From assembly GCA_048498995.1 (NCBI GenBank), contig JBEHWX010000052.1, positions 1-41,268 on the forward strand: 41,268 bases of DNA. Reading direction: 5' to 3'. This stretch comes from JBEHWX01 sp048498995 (GTDB lineage: Bacteria; Bacteroidota; Ignavibacteria; OLB7). Positions 15,400-24,278 of the stretch are shown piece by piece (within the stretch, counting starts at the first letter, position 1; every line of letters begins with the position of its first letter). The position numbers were made by a program, and so were the translations under genes. Under the pieces are notes generated by a model. It ran no database searches, was not told where the DNA came from, and was given only the letters and a program-made list of their open reading frames with translations.

Positions 15400-18300
15400 A
15401 TGAAGAAGGAAATTATCATCAACGCGTCGGCCAACGAGCTGCGCGTTGCCATTACCGAGGATGGCCGCCTAGCTGAGCTGTTTCTCGAAGTCCCCGATAA
15501 GGAGCGCCACGTCGGCTCCATCTACGTGGGAAAGGTTCAACGCGTCGTTCAGGGAATGAACGCGGCTTTCGTCGATATCGGCGAGGCCCAAGACGCATTT
15601 CTCCACTTCTCCGACGCCTCCAACGTCAACGAAGACTACGATGACAAGGATGACGACGACGATGACGATGAGTCATCCGAGTCGGAAGCGCGCGCGCCCA
15701 AGGAAGGCACGCGCGAGGATCGTCGTGGCGGTGACCGTTCCAAGCGCGAAGGCTCCGGACGCGAAGGCTCCGGACGCGAAGGCTCCGGACGCGAAGGCTC
15801 CAGCCGTGAAGGCTCCGGACGTGAGGGCTCCGGACGCGAAGGCTCCGGACGCGAGGGCGGACGCAGAGGCTCCGGCCGTGGCGACGACCGCCGCCAGGAA
15901 GGTCGCGGCGAGGGAAGCGCCGAGAGCCGGGGCGAGGGGCGGGGTGAAGGCCACGCCGAGTCCGGCGAGGATGCCGCTAACAAGGCAAAGGGAGAGCGTC
16001 GCGAGGAAGGGCGTGGCGAGGGACGCGGAGAGCGCCGTGGCGACCGCCGGGGTGGCGATCGTCGCGATGATCGCCGTGGCGGACGCGATAACCGCCGGGA
16101 CGCCCAGGAAGATGTGACCGAAGCCGGCGAGGCGACCGAGGGCTCCGAGGCCCCCGCCCAGCAGCCGGAGGGACGCGGCGACCGTGATCGCCGGGACCGG
16201 AACCGCCGTGGCGAGGAGCGTCGAGGCGACGATCGCCGTGGTGACGAACGACGGGGCGACGAGCGTCGCGGCGATCAGCGCCGTGGCGAGGAACGCCGTG
16301 GGGACGAACGACGGGGCGAGGAGCGCCACGCCGACGACCGCTCCGAGGAGCGCTCCGGCGAGCAGACCGACGAAACCCGCCAGGAAGGACGCCAGGAGCG
16401 GCGCGGCAACGACCGACGCCGCGATGATCGTCGTGGCGACGATCGCCGACGCGATGACCGCCGCCGTGACGGACGTGGCGGCGAGCGCCCCGAGGGAGAA
16501 GGAGCGGCACTCCACGCCGAGGCATCGAACGAGCCACGCGACGAATTTCATTCCGAGGACGAGCCGCACGAGCTCGAGGTGATCGGCGACGTCGAGGCCT
16601 CCGAGGGAGAAGCCTCCGGCGATCAGTCCCAGGGAGAGCGAAAGCGCCGCCGCCGCCGCGGACGCCGCGGGCGCGGACGCAATCGCCGCAACGGTGAGAA
16701 TCAGGACGCCCAGGGAGAGCAGGACGATCAGTCGGGAGAGTTCGACGACGAGCGGGAGGATGCCTCCCCCCTCTCCGACCGCGACGAGGATCGGGAAGAT
16801 CGTGGCCGCCGCGACGACGCGCGCGCCGGCGAAGCCGATCAGGGCTCCGAGGGACGCGAGCAGCGGCGCGACCGCGACCGGCGCGATGACCGCGGCCGCA
16901 ACGAGCGCCGCGGCGACGAGCGCTCCCGTGAGGGACGCCCGCGCGACGAGCGTGGCCCCGAAGAACAGCGCGGCGGCGAGCGCGGCAACGATGATCGCCG
17001 GCGCGACGATCGCCGCCGTGACGAGCGTCCGCGTGACGAGCGCGGCCGAGAGGATCGTGGCCGAGAGGATCGTGGCCGTGACGAGCGCCCGCGCGATGAG
17101 CGTGGCGAGCGCGACCGGAACGACAGGAACCGTGGCGAGCGCGGGCCGCGCGGAGATGAACGGCGCGACGAGCGCCGCGAGCCCCGCCCGGAGCAGGAGC
17201 GGCGCTTGGAACATGCGCCCGATAGTGAAGGCGGCGAGTCCGCGCGTGCCGACGAGGGACGCCCGGAAGGCGCCCGTCCCGAGGGGGAGCGCCGCGAGGG
17301 ACGTGGCCGCGATGACCGCCGGAACGATCGCCGCGACCGCGACCGTCGTGATGGCCGCCGCCAGGACGACCGCCGTGATCGGGGAGGCGACGAGGAGCGC
17401 CGCGATGAGCGTGCAGATCGCGAGCCGGTGACCGGCCAGGAGGAACAGGCTCCGGAGGGGCGTGGCGGCGAGCACGCGGCCGGCGAGCGTCGCGACGAGC
17501 AGCGCGCTGACGAGCGTCGCGGCCAGGAGCGCCGCAACGAGGAAGTGCGTGGCGACGATCGTTCGCGTGAGCGGGACGAGCGCCGCGGCGATGCCGACCG
17601 TCGTGAGGAGACGCGCGATCGCGGCCGGGATGACCGTGGCCGTCAGGAGCGCGGACGTGGTGATCGGGGCGGCAACGACCGTCGGAATTCCGAGCGCCGC
17701 AATGAGGAGATACGCGATGCCGACGACCGTTCGGGCGAGCCGCGCGAGACCGACGAGCGCCCCGACTGGCGCACCGGAGCATCGATCACGCCGGCCGACG
17801 AGGGGATGAGCCTTCCCGGCACCCAGATTCCCTTCGGCGATATCCGTGCGGAGCGTGGAACCGAGGAAGGAGCGCGCGAGATGCGCGACCGGAGCGGGTC
17901 GGAAGCGGGCGGCCGGGAGCCGGGAGACCGCCCCGGACGAGGTGACCGTCCCGAGCGCGGCGGACGCGGACGCGATCAGCGTGCCCCCCGTCATGAGCGG
18001 GAGCGCCAGGAGCGCGACCGTCGCGAGGAAGAGATTTCCGCCGGGGATCGCCCCGAGCCGGCCGCCGAGCGGCCGAGCGAGGCGATGCCGGGCGAGCAGA
18101 CCAGCATCGAGGGACTTCCGACCGGACGCGAGGAGCGCCAGGGGGATCGTCGCGGATCGCGCGGCGGACGCCGTGGCGATCGACGCCGCGAGGAGGCCCC
18201 CGCGGATCGTTCGGGCGCGGCTGAGACGCCGCGCGAGGAGCTTCCGGAGCCCCGGTCGCCGCGCGGCGGCGATGAGGCGACCGGAGGTGCGATGGGCGCT

Positions 18301-19770
18301 TTCCCGACGGGCGAGGCACGCTCCGGTGAAGCACCCTCCGGTGAAGCACCCTCGGGCGAGGCACCGCGTGGCGACGAGGCACGTGGCAATGAAGCCGGTG
18401 GTGATGAGGCTCGCGGCGAGGAGCCGCGCCGCGGACCGCGCGGCGGGCGCCGTCCGGGACGTGGCGGCCGCTCCGGCGGCGGCGGCGTTCGCGACGCCAA
18501 GCTGCCGACCTTCCAGACCAAGCGCTCCGGCGAGGTGACGATCGCCCTCGAGAAGGGACAGGACGTGATCGTCCAGGTTACCCGCGAGTCGTACGCCTCC
18601 AAGGGGGTCCGCGTCTCGACCAAGGTTTCCCTCCCCGGCCGCTTCCTGGTGCTTCTGCCGCTGGAGCCGTCGATCGGCATCTCGCGCAAGGTGCAGCACA
18701 CCAAGGAGCGTCGCCGTCTCCGCCGGATCGCCAAGAGCATCCTGCCGGAGGGCTACGGCTGCATCATCCGCACGGTGGCGCAGGACAAGGACGAAGAGGT
18801 GATCCGCCAGGATCTGACCAAGCTGATCGACGCCTGGCGCGAGATCGAGAAGACCCTGAAGACGGTCTCCTCCCCCGCGCTTCTCTACAAGGATCAGTCG
18901 ATCGCCAACACGGTGATGCGCGATCTGTTCACGCCGGATATCGACCGGGTGGTGATCGACAACAAGTCGCTCTACCGCGAGATCCGCGATTACGTGGAGT
19001 GGGCGGCGCCGAACTTCTCCAACAAGGTCGAGCTCTACTCCGGCGACAAGCCGATCTTCGAGGCCTTCGGGGTCGAGAAGGAGCTCGAGAAGATGTTCCA
19101 TCAGAGGATCTATCTCCCCTCCGGCGGCTACATCATCCTGGAGCAGACCGAGGCGATGATGGTGATCGACGTGAACTCCGGCCGCTACGCCTCGAACAAG
19201 GAGCAGGAGCTCAACTCCCTCCGGACCAACCTCGAGTCCGCGCGCGAGATCGCCCGGCAGATCCGCCTTCGCGATATCGGCGGCCTGCTGGTGGTCGACT
19301 TCATCGATCTGTACGAGGAGAAGAACCGGAAGAAGGTCTATGACGAGCTGAAGAAGGAGATGCGGCGGGATCGCGCCAAGTCGGTCGTGCTGCCGATGAC
19401 GCAGTTCGGCCTGGTGCAGATGACCCGTCAGCGCATCCGCCAGCAGCTTATCCAGACCATCTCCGAGCCCTGCCCGATTTGCGCCGGCAGCGGCCTGGTG
19501 CAGTCGAAAAGCACGGTCGTCAGAAAGATCGAGCGCTGGCTTTCCCACTTCAAGGAGAACTCCAAGGAGTTTCGGCTGACGCTGACGGCCAACCCGGTGA
19601 TCATCGATTACCTCACCGAGGGCCCGATGAGCCGCCTGACGAAACTGATGGTCAAGTACTTCGTTCGCGTGAAGGTGGTGCCTGACGAGTCGATGCCGGT
19701 GGACGAGTTCCACTTCTTCTCGCTCCGGCAGCAGACGGATATCACCGACAAGTACATGGTGAAAGAGTAA
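15400..19770 (+). CDS. rng: Ribonuclease E/G with a giant mixed-charge insertion in the S1 domain
   Basis: A 1456-residue endoribonuclease of the Rne/Rng family. Residues 1-74 hold the family start 'MKKEIIINASANELRVAI' and the first half of the S1 RNA-binding domain ('GSIYVGKVQRVVQGMNAAFV'). Residues 75 to about 1030 are low-complexity repeats of Arg, Asp, Glu and Gly. The S1 domain resumes at about 1036 ('GEVTIALEKGQDVIVQVTRE'), followed by the RNase H-like and DNase I-like core. Catalytic Asp1257 and Asn1259 ('VIDVNSG') and Asp1300 ('VVDFIDL') are intact, and the Zn-link is C1358-P-I-C1361. Without the insertion the protein is about 500 residues, the normal RNase G length. ATG 15400 matches the family start; the upstream frame is unlikely. 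It cleaves single-stranded AU-rich RNA in rRNA maturation and mRNA decay. dxr follows 7 bp after the stop. Confidence 0.95.
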   Translation: MKKEIIINASANELRVAITEDGRLAELFLEVPDKERHVGSIYVGKVQRVVQGMNAAFVDIGEAQDAFLHFSDASNVNEDYDDKDDDDDDDESSESEARAPKEGTREDRRGGDRSKREGSGREGSGREGSGREGSSREGSGREGSGREGSGREGGRRGSGRGDDRRQEGRGEGSAESRGEGRGEGHAESGEDAANKAKGERREEGRGEGRGERRGDRRGGDRRDDRRGGRDNRRDAQEDVTEAGEATEGSEAPAQQPEGRGDRDRRDRNRRGEERRGDDRRGDERRGDERRGDQRRGEERRGDERRGEERHADDRSEERSGEQTDETRQEGRQERRGNDRRRDDRRGDDRRRDDRRRDGRGGERPEGEGAALHAEASNEPRDEFHSEDEPHELEVIGDVEASEGEASGDQSQGERKRRRRRGRRGRGRNRRNGENQDAQGEQDDQSGEFDDEREDASPLSDRDEDREDRGRRDDARAGEADQGSEGREQRRDRDRRDDRGRNERRGDERSREGRPRDERGPEEQRGGERGNDDRRRDDRRRDERPRDERGREDRGREDRGRDERPRDERGERDRNDRNRGERGPRGDERRDERREPRPEQERRLEHAPDSEGGESARADEGRPEGARPEGERREGRGRDDRRNDRRDRDRRDGRRQDDRRDRGGDEERRDERADREPVTGQEEQAPEGRGGEHAAGERRDEQRADERRGQERRNEEVRGDDRSRERDERRGDADRREETRDRGRDDRGRQERGRGDRGGNDRRNSERRNEEIRDADDRSGEPRETDERPDWRTGASITPADEGMSLPGTQIPFGDIRAERGTEEGAREMRDRSGSEAGGREPGDRPGRGDRPERGGRGRDQRAPRHERERQERDRREEEISAGDRPEPAAERPSEAMPGEQTSIEGLPTGREERQGDRRGSRGGRRGDRRREEAPADRSGAAETPREELPEPRSPRGGDEATGGAMGAFPTGEARSGEAPSGEAPSGEAPRGDEARGNEAGGDEARGEEPRRGPRGGRRPGRGGRSGGGGVRDAKLPTFQTKRSGEVTIALEKGQDVIVQVTRESYASKGVRVSTKVSLPGRFLVLLPLEPSIGISRKVQHTKERRRLRRIAKSILPEGYGCIIRTVAQDKDEEVIRQDLTKLIDAWREIEKTLKTVSSPALLYKDQSIANTVMRDLFTPDIDRVVIDNKSLYREIRDYVEWAAPNFSNKVELYSGDKPIFEAFGVEKELEKMFHQRIYLPSGGYIILEQTEAMMVIDVNSGRYASNKEQELNSLRTNLESAREIARQIRLRDIGGLLVVDFIDLYEEKNRKKVYDELKKEMRRDRAKSVVLPMTQFGLVQMTRQRIRQQLIQTISEPCPICAGSGLVQSKSTVVRKIERWLSHFKENSKEFRLTLTANPVIIDYLTEGPMSRLTKLMVKYFVRVKVVPDESMPVDEFHFFSLRQQTDITDKYMVKE
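15751..15855 (+). repeat. Seven tandem 15-bp units encoding Gly-Ser-Gly-Arg-Glu
   Basis: Units starting at 15751, 15766, 15781, 15796, 15811, 15826 and 15841 are GGCTCCGGACGCGAA or differ at a few bases (the fourth is GGCTCCAGCCGTGAA). They preserve frame and encode GSGRE inside the RNase E/G insertion, which suggests recent slippage expansion. Confidence 0.9.
18310..18369 (+). repeat. Four tandem 15-bp units encoding Gly-Glu-Ala-Pro-Ser
   Basis: Units at 18310, 18325, 18340 and 18355 (GGTGAAGCACCCTCC and variants) encode GEA(R/P)S-type repeats near the C-terminal border of the RNase E/G insertion. Further degenerate GDEAR units follow up to about 18430. Confidence 0.82.
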
Positions 19771-19777
19771 CCGATCG

Positions 19778-20938
19778 ATGCAGCAGCTTACCATTCTCGG
19801 CTCCACCGGATCGATCGGAACGCAGGCGCTCGACGTGGTTCGGGCACATTCAGACCGCTACCGGGTGCTCGCCCTGAGCACCAACGGCAACATAGCCCTC
19901 CTCGGCAGTCAGATCGAGGAGTTCTCGCCGGAGATCGTCGTCGTGTGCGACCCGGAGGCCGCCGAGGTGGCCTCCGGTCGCTTCGGCGACCGGGTGACGG
20001 TGCTCCAGGGTCCGGAAGGGCTCGGGACCATCGCCTCCCACCCCTCGGTCGACATCGTCCTCAGCGCCCTGGTCGGCTTCGCCGGCCTGGCCCCGACGGT
20101 CGAGGCGATCCGCGCCGGCAAGCGAATCGCGCTTGCCAACAAGGAGACGCTCGTGGTGGCCGGCGAGGTGATGACGCGTCTGGCCTCCCGCCACGGCGCC
20201 ACGCTGATCCCGGTCGACAGCGAGCACAGCGCCATCCATCAATGCCTGGTCGGCGAGGCTCCCTCCTCGATCGAGCGGCTCATCCTCACCGCCTCCGGCG
20301 GCCCGTTCCGCGATCTTCCCGCCTCCGAGTTCCCGTCGATCACCCTCGAGCGCGCCCTGAAGCACCCGAACTGGGCGATGGGCCCCAAGATCACCATCGA
20401 TTCGGCCACCCTGATGAACAAGGGACTGGAGGTGATCGAGGCACGCTGGTTGTTCGACGTCGATCCCGACCGGATCGGGGTGGTGGTCCATCCGCAGTCG
20501 ATCATCCACTCGATGGTGCAGTTCGTCGACGGCTCGGTCAAGGCGCAGCTCGGCCTGCCGGACATGCGTCTGCCGATCCAGTACGCCCTTTCCTGGCCGG
20601 AACGGACCGGCAACGACTACGAGCGGCTGAACCTGGCCACGATCGGTCGACTCACCTTCGAGGAGCCGGATGCCGATCGTTTCCCCTGTCTCCGGCTCGC
20701 CTTCGAGGCGCTCCGGCGGCTCGGCACCGCTCCGGCGGTTCTCAACGCCGCGAATGAGGTCGCGGTGGCGGCTTTCCTTGAGAATTCCATCGGTTTCACG
20801 GATATTCCGGCGTTGATCGAGCGCGCGCTCGTCGAGGCCGACATCGTCGACGACCCGACGCTCGACGATATTCTCGCGGCGGATAAACGAACGAGGAGGA
20901 CCGTTCGTTCATACCTGGGAAACCCGACGGCGGCGTGA
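19778..20938 (+). CDS. dxr: 1-deoxy-D-xylulose 5-phosphate reductoisomerase
   Basis: A 386-residue enzyme converting DXP to MEP with NADPH, the committed step of the non-mevalonate isoprenoid pathway. The NADPH-binding G8-S-T-G-S-I-G14 is at the N terminus, followed by 'IALANKETLVVAGEV', the metal/substrate motif 'PVDSEHSAIHQCL', 'LTASGGPFRD', 'HPNWAMGPKITIDSATLMNK' and 'VHPQSIIHSMVQF'. All are typical, and the length matches the family. ATG 19778 lies 7 bp after the RNase E/G stop and rseP begins 97 bp downstream; in many bacteria dxr and rseP are neighbours, as here. It is probably cotranscribed with one or both. Confidence 0.97.
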   Translation: MQQLTILGSTGSIGTQALDVVRAHSDRYRVLALSTNGNIALLGSQIEEFSPEIVVVCDPEAAEVASGRFGDRVTVLQGPEGLGTIASHPSVDIVLSALVGFAGLAPTVEAIRAGKRIALANKETLVVAGEVMTRLASRHGATLIPVDSEHSAIHQCLVGEAPSSIERLILTASGGPFRDLPASEFPSITLERALKHPNWAMGPKITIDSATLMNKGLEVIEARWLFDVDPDRIGVVVHPQSIIHSMVQFVDGSVKAQLGLPDMRLPIQYALSWPERTGNDYERLNLATIGRLTFEEPDADRFPCLRLAFEALRRLGTAPAVLNAANEVAVAAFLENSIGFTDIPALIERALVEADIVDDPTLDDILAADKRTRRTVRSYLGNPTAA

Positions 20939-21035
20939 TCCCCGAGATCCGCGCCCCGGCCCCCTCTTCTCCCGATTCCTCCGGCATCGCCCGGCGCAGG
21001 GCGCCTGCCGCAACTACGCGCAGCAGCAGAGATCT

Positions 21036-22415
21036 ATGATCATACTCCAGTATGCCGTGCCGTTCATCGTCCTGATCGGCATCCTCGTCTTTTTCCACGA
21101 GCTCGGCCACTTCCTGGCCGCCCGCTTCTGTGGGATGCGCGCCGATGTCTTCGCCATCGGCATGGGGCCTCGCCTGTTCGGCTGGAACCGTAAAACCGGC
21201 TTCACCTTCGGCAAGCTTCCCGAGGAGCTCGATCTCGATGGCGGTACCGATTACCGCCTCTCGGCCTTCCCGATAGGCGGCTACGTCAAGATCGCCGGCA
21301 TGGTCGACGAAAGCATGGATACCGATTTCGCCAAGGAAGAGCCGAAGCCCTGGGAGTTCCGCTCCAAGAGCACCCTCCAGAAGGCCTTCGTCATCTCCGC
21401 CGGCGTGATCATGAACCTCCTGCTGGCCATCGTGGTGCTGGCCGGAGTCTACTTCTTCATCGGTCAGGACGCCAAGGACACGATCACCGTCGGTGCCGTC
21501 CCGGTCGCCAGCCCCGCGTACGCGGCCGGCATCCTCCCCGGCGACAAGATCACCGCGGTCAACGGCGTGAAGACCACGACCTTCGACGAGATCCGCGATC
21601 GCGCCGACGCCGCCAAGGGCGCGCCGTTCACCGTCGAGCTGGTGCGCGGCGGCCAGCCGATGAGCGTGAACGTCCCGGCGCAGCCGGCCACCGGCGATAT
21701 CGCCGGCATCAGGACGATGTTCGTCTATCCGGAGAAGACCGCGATCCTGGTCGGCTCCGTGATCGGAAACTCCCCCGCCGAGAAAGGGGGCATGAAGGCG
21801 GCCGACGTGATCCAGGCGGTCAACGGCGTGCCGGTCACCAGCATCGAAACGTTCCGTCAGGACGTGGCCAGGAGCGCCGGCAAGCCGATGACGCTGGCGA
21901 TCACCCGCGAGGACAAGCCGATGCAGAAGGTGGTGACGCCGGGAACCGACGGCCTGATCGGCGTCCAGATCGACGCGATCTACCAGGGCCCGACCCGGAA
22001 GATCCGCTCCGGCTTCGGCGAGGCGGTCAGCCGCGGCTACAACGAGACGATGTTCCTGACGACGCAGACCTTCGCCATGGTGGGGAACCTCTTCACCGGC
22101 AAGGCGAAGCTCAAGGAGTCGGTCGGTGGCCCGATCGCCATCGCCAAGATGGCGCAGCGTCAGGCAGCCTCCGGTCTGCCGGACTACCTCAAGCTGCTGG
22201 CGATGATCTCGGTGGCGCTGGCCTGCATGAACATCCTGCCGATCCCGGCGCTCGACGGCGGACATCTCGTCTTCATCCTCGTCGAGGGTGTGATACGGCG
22301 GGAGGTTCCCTTCAAGGTCCGGATGGCGATTCAGCAGGTCGGGTTCGCCCTGCTCCTCCTCTTCTTCGTGTTCGTGATCTACAACGACGCGTCGAAGCTG
22401 GTCTTCGGCCCCTGA
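21036..22415 (+). CDS. rseP: RIP (site-2) metalloprotease RseP
   Basis: A 459-residue inner-membrane zinc protease. The zinc-binding H21-E-L-G-H25 is in the first transmembrane helix, and L406-D-G-G-H410 ('NILPIPALDGGH') in the third supplies the aspartate ligand. 'AIGMGPRLFGW' and 'RLSAFPIGGYVKIAGM' are standard S2P segments. Two PDZ domains occupy roughly 148-225 and 232-310 ('GILPGDKITAVNG', 'GGMKAADVIQAVNG'). RseP cleaves anti-sigma factors within the membrane and clears signal peptides. A membrane-anchored anti-sigma factor is encoded at 32.3 kb, a possible but unproven substrate. ATG 21036 gives the expected short N-terminal lead into the first helix. Confidence 0.96.
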   Translation: MIILQYAVPFIVLIGILVFFHELGHFLAARFCGMRADVFAIGMGPRLFGWNRKTGFTFGKLPEELDLDGGTDYRLSAFPIGGYVKIAGMVDESMDTDFAKEEPKPWEFRSKSTLQKAFVISAGVIMNLLLAIVVLAGVYFFIGQDAKDTITVGAVPVASPAYAAGILPGDKITAVNGVKTTTFDEIRDRADAAKGAPFTVELVRGGQPMSVNVPAQPATGDIAGIRTMFVYPEKTAILVGSVIGNSPAEKGGMKAADVIQAVNGVPVTSIETFRQDVARSAGKPMTLAITREDKPMQKVVTPGTDGLIGVQIDAIYQGPTRKIRSGFGEAVSRGYNETMFLTTQTFAMVGNLFTGKAKLKESVGGPIAIAKMAQRQAASGLPDYLKLLAMISVALACMNILPIPALDGGHLVFILVEGVIRREVPFKVRMAIQQVGFALLLLFFVFVIYNDASKLVFGP

Positions 22416-22442
22416 GGCCCGGCCAGGCACCCGGCACATTGC

Positions 22443-22490
22443 GAAGCGAAGCCTTCTCCGTCCCTCGTCGGACGGGGATCGCTTCGCTTC
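22443..22490 (+). terminator. Nested inverted repeat between rseP and surE
   Basis: GAAGCGAAGC (22443-22452) and GCTTCGCTTC (22481-22490) form a perfect 10-bp outer stem, and CCGTCC/GGACGG (22458-22463/22470-22475) form an inner stem with a 6-base loop. A short T-poor tail follows, so it could end rseP transcription or act as a processing site. Confidence 0.5.
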
Positions 22491-22573
22491 TCTGGTACTG
22501 TCCCGTTCGCCGCTCCCGACCGCTCGGGGTCCGGCGGCGGCTCCGGTGATCCAACAACCAGATCCGACTCCCC

Positions 22574-23404
22574 TTGGAACAGCTCCGCATTCTGGTCTCC
22601 AACGACGACGGCATCGACTCGGCCGGCATCTACGCGCTGGCCACCGCGCTCCGCGCCGTCGGGCACGTCGACGTCGTCGCTCCCGATACTCAGCAGTCCG
22701 CGGTCGGACACGCGCTCACCGTGGCGGTGCCGCTGCGGGTCAGCCGGCATGAGCGGCGCGGCGAGTTCTTCGGCTGGGCCGTCAACGGCAAGCCGGCCGA
22801 CTGCGTCAAGCTCGCCGTCTCCCATCTGCTCCCGGAGCCGCCGCACGTGATCGTCAGCGGCATCAACCACGGCCGCAACACCTCGGTCTCCCTGATCTAT
22901 TCCGGCACCGTCTCGGCCGCCACCGAGGGAACGCTCCTGGCGATCCCCTCGATCGCGATCTCGCTGGATGATTTCGCGGAGGACGCCGACTTCGCGTTCG
23001 CCGGCAAGGTGGCCGCCTGGCTGGCGCCGATCGTCGCCGAACGGAAGCTCCCCCGCGGCACCCTCCTGAACGTGAACGTCCCGGCGCTGCCGGAGGAGCG
23101 GATCCGCGGCGTGCGGATCACGCCGCAGGGGACCTCCTACTGGAACGATACCTACGAGGTGCGCCACGACCCGATGGGGCGCCCCTATTACTGGCTCCGC
23201 GGCCAGTACGTGCGCGACGACAACCCGGAGAGCGACGACAGCGCGCTGGCCGCCGGCTACGTCACGGTCACGCCGGTGCATTACCGCCTGACCGACGACG
23301 CGACGATGGAGATGCTCCGCGGGTGGGGAATTCATGGGGAGACGGAGAGCAACGGCGGCGCCCTCCCGGATCTCACCCACCCCACCAGGACCGCCCCGCG
23401 ATGA
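22574..23404 (+). CDS. surE: 5'/3'-nucleotidase SurE
   Basis: A 276-residue metal-dependent nucleotidase acting on nucleoside monophosphates. The N-terminal 'ILVSNDDGIDSAGIYAL' gives the metal-binding Asp11-Asp12, 'DTQQSAVGHALT' the Ser42 ligand, and 'VSGINHGRNTSVSLIYSGTV' the Asn98 region. The family usually starts M-R-I-L-V; here no ATG precedes that motif, and TTG at 22574 gives M-E-Q-L-R-I-L-V, so a TTG start is likely, without a clear ribosome-binding site. The stop overlaps the ftsX start as ATGA, indicating translational coupling. It starts 158 bp after rseP with a hairpin between them. Confidence 0.93.
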   Translation: MEQLRILVSNDDGIDSAGIYALATALRAVGHVDVVAPDTQQSAVGHALTVAVPLRVSRHERRGEFFGWAVNGKPADCVKLAVSHLLPEPPHVIVSGINHGRNTSVSLIYSGTVSAATEGTLLAIPSIAISLDDFAEDADFAFAGKVAAWLAPIVAERKLPRGTLLNVNVPALPEERIRGVRITPQGTSYWNDTYEVRHDPMGRPYYWLRGQYVRDDNPESDDSALAAGYVTVTPVHYRLTDDATMEMLRGWGIHGETESNGGALPDLTHPTRTAPR

Positions 23405-24276
23405 CCCTTCGCTTTCTCGTCTCCGAGGGGATCTCCTCCCTCCGCCGCGTGGCGGCCGCCTCGACCATCGGCGCGTTTCTCACCGGCATCTCCCTGGCGA
23501 TCGTCGGCGGGCTGGTGATGGTGGCGCTCGCCTACCGGAACGAGCTTGCCGCGGCGCGCACATCGGCCGCGGTCGAGGTGTTCCTGGCCGATGACGTCGA
23601 TCCGTCGCGGGCCGCCTCGATCGAGCGGGAGATCACGTCGTTTCCGGACGTCCGCGCGGCGCATCTGCGCACGCCGGAGGAATCGGCCTCCCTCTTCGGC
23701 ATCCAGACCGGCCCCGGGCCGGACGGCGCCGGCGTCGAGCAGGAGCTTCCGCTGCCGGTGACCATCCAGGTCCGCCTGGCCGAGCGCGCGCAGGACGTGG
23801 CGTCGATGACCCGCGTCGGACATCAGCTCCGTCAGATCCTCGGCGTCGAGGAGGTGAGCTTTCCGAGCGAGCTGGTCAGGACGGTGGAGCACAGGTCGAA
23901 CATTTTTCTCAGGATCGCCGGGGCGATCGGCGCGCTGCTGAGCGTGGCGGTGATCGGCGTGGTGGCCAACACCGCGCAGCTCACGGTGATCTCGCGCCGC
24001 TCGGTGATCCGGACCATGCGGCTGCTCGGGGCGGAGCGCCGGTGGATCGTGGCGCCGTTCGTGGTGCAGGGCTTCATCATCGGGCTGGCCGGCGGCGCGG
24101 TCGCCAGCGGACTTCTCTACGGCGCGTGGGCGCTCTTCCGGGATATCGGAACCTCCCTGCTGCCGCGCGACTATCTCTTCTATCCTCTCGCCTTCCCGGT
24201 CGTCGGAGCGCTGCTCGGCATGATCGGCGCCACGGCGGCCAGCAGCTACTATATCGCCAGGGAGCGGACCGCCTGA
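23401..24276 (+). CDS. ftsX: FtsX-like cell-division permease
   Basis: A 291-residue membrane protein. An N-terminal 'FLVSEGISSLRR' precedes transmembrane segment 1 (about 20-45, 'IGAFLTGISLAIVGGLVMVA'). A periplasmic loop of about 125 residues follows ('AAVEVFLADDVDPS', then 'EEVSFPSEL'). Three C-terminal helices (about 170-195, 218-245, 258-285) surround 'RTMRLLGAERRWIVAPFVVQ', the FtsE-coupling helix. FtsX works with the ATPase FtsE to activate peptidoglycan hydrolases at the septum; ftsE is not in this window. ATG 23401 overlaps the surE stop by 4 bp, and lptG starts 2 bp after its own stop, so the three are almost certainly one operon. Confidence 0.92.
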   Translation: MTLRFLVSEGISSLRRVAAASTIGAFLTGISLAIVGGLVMVALAYRNELAAARTSAAVEVFLADDVDPSRAASIEREITSFPDVRAAHLRTPEESASLFGIQTGPGPDGAGVEQELPLPVTIQVRLAERAQDVASMTRVGHQLRQILGVEEVSFPSELVRTVEHRSNIFLRIAGAIGALLSVAVIGVVANTAQLTVISRRSVIRTMRLLGAERRWIVAPFVVQGFIIGLAGGAVASGLLYGAWALFRDIGTSLLPRDYLFYPLAFPVVGALLGMIGATAASSYYIARERTA

Positions 24277-24278
24277 GC

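Noticed and set aside
14925..15476. A 183-codon open frame beginning inside the SRP RNA
   Set aside because: It overlaps a structurally verified RNA and its terminator and ends inside the RNase gene; the composition is not protein-like.
15673..19806. A 1377-codon open frame antisense to the RNase E/G gene
   Set aside because: The Arg/Asp/Glu/Gly codons of the sense strand rarely give stops in antisense. The translation is Ala/Thr/Leu-rich low complexity, and the sense strand is a clear enzyme.
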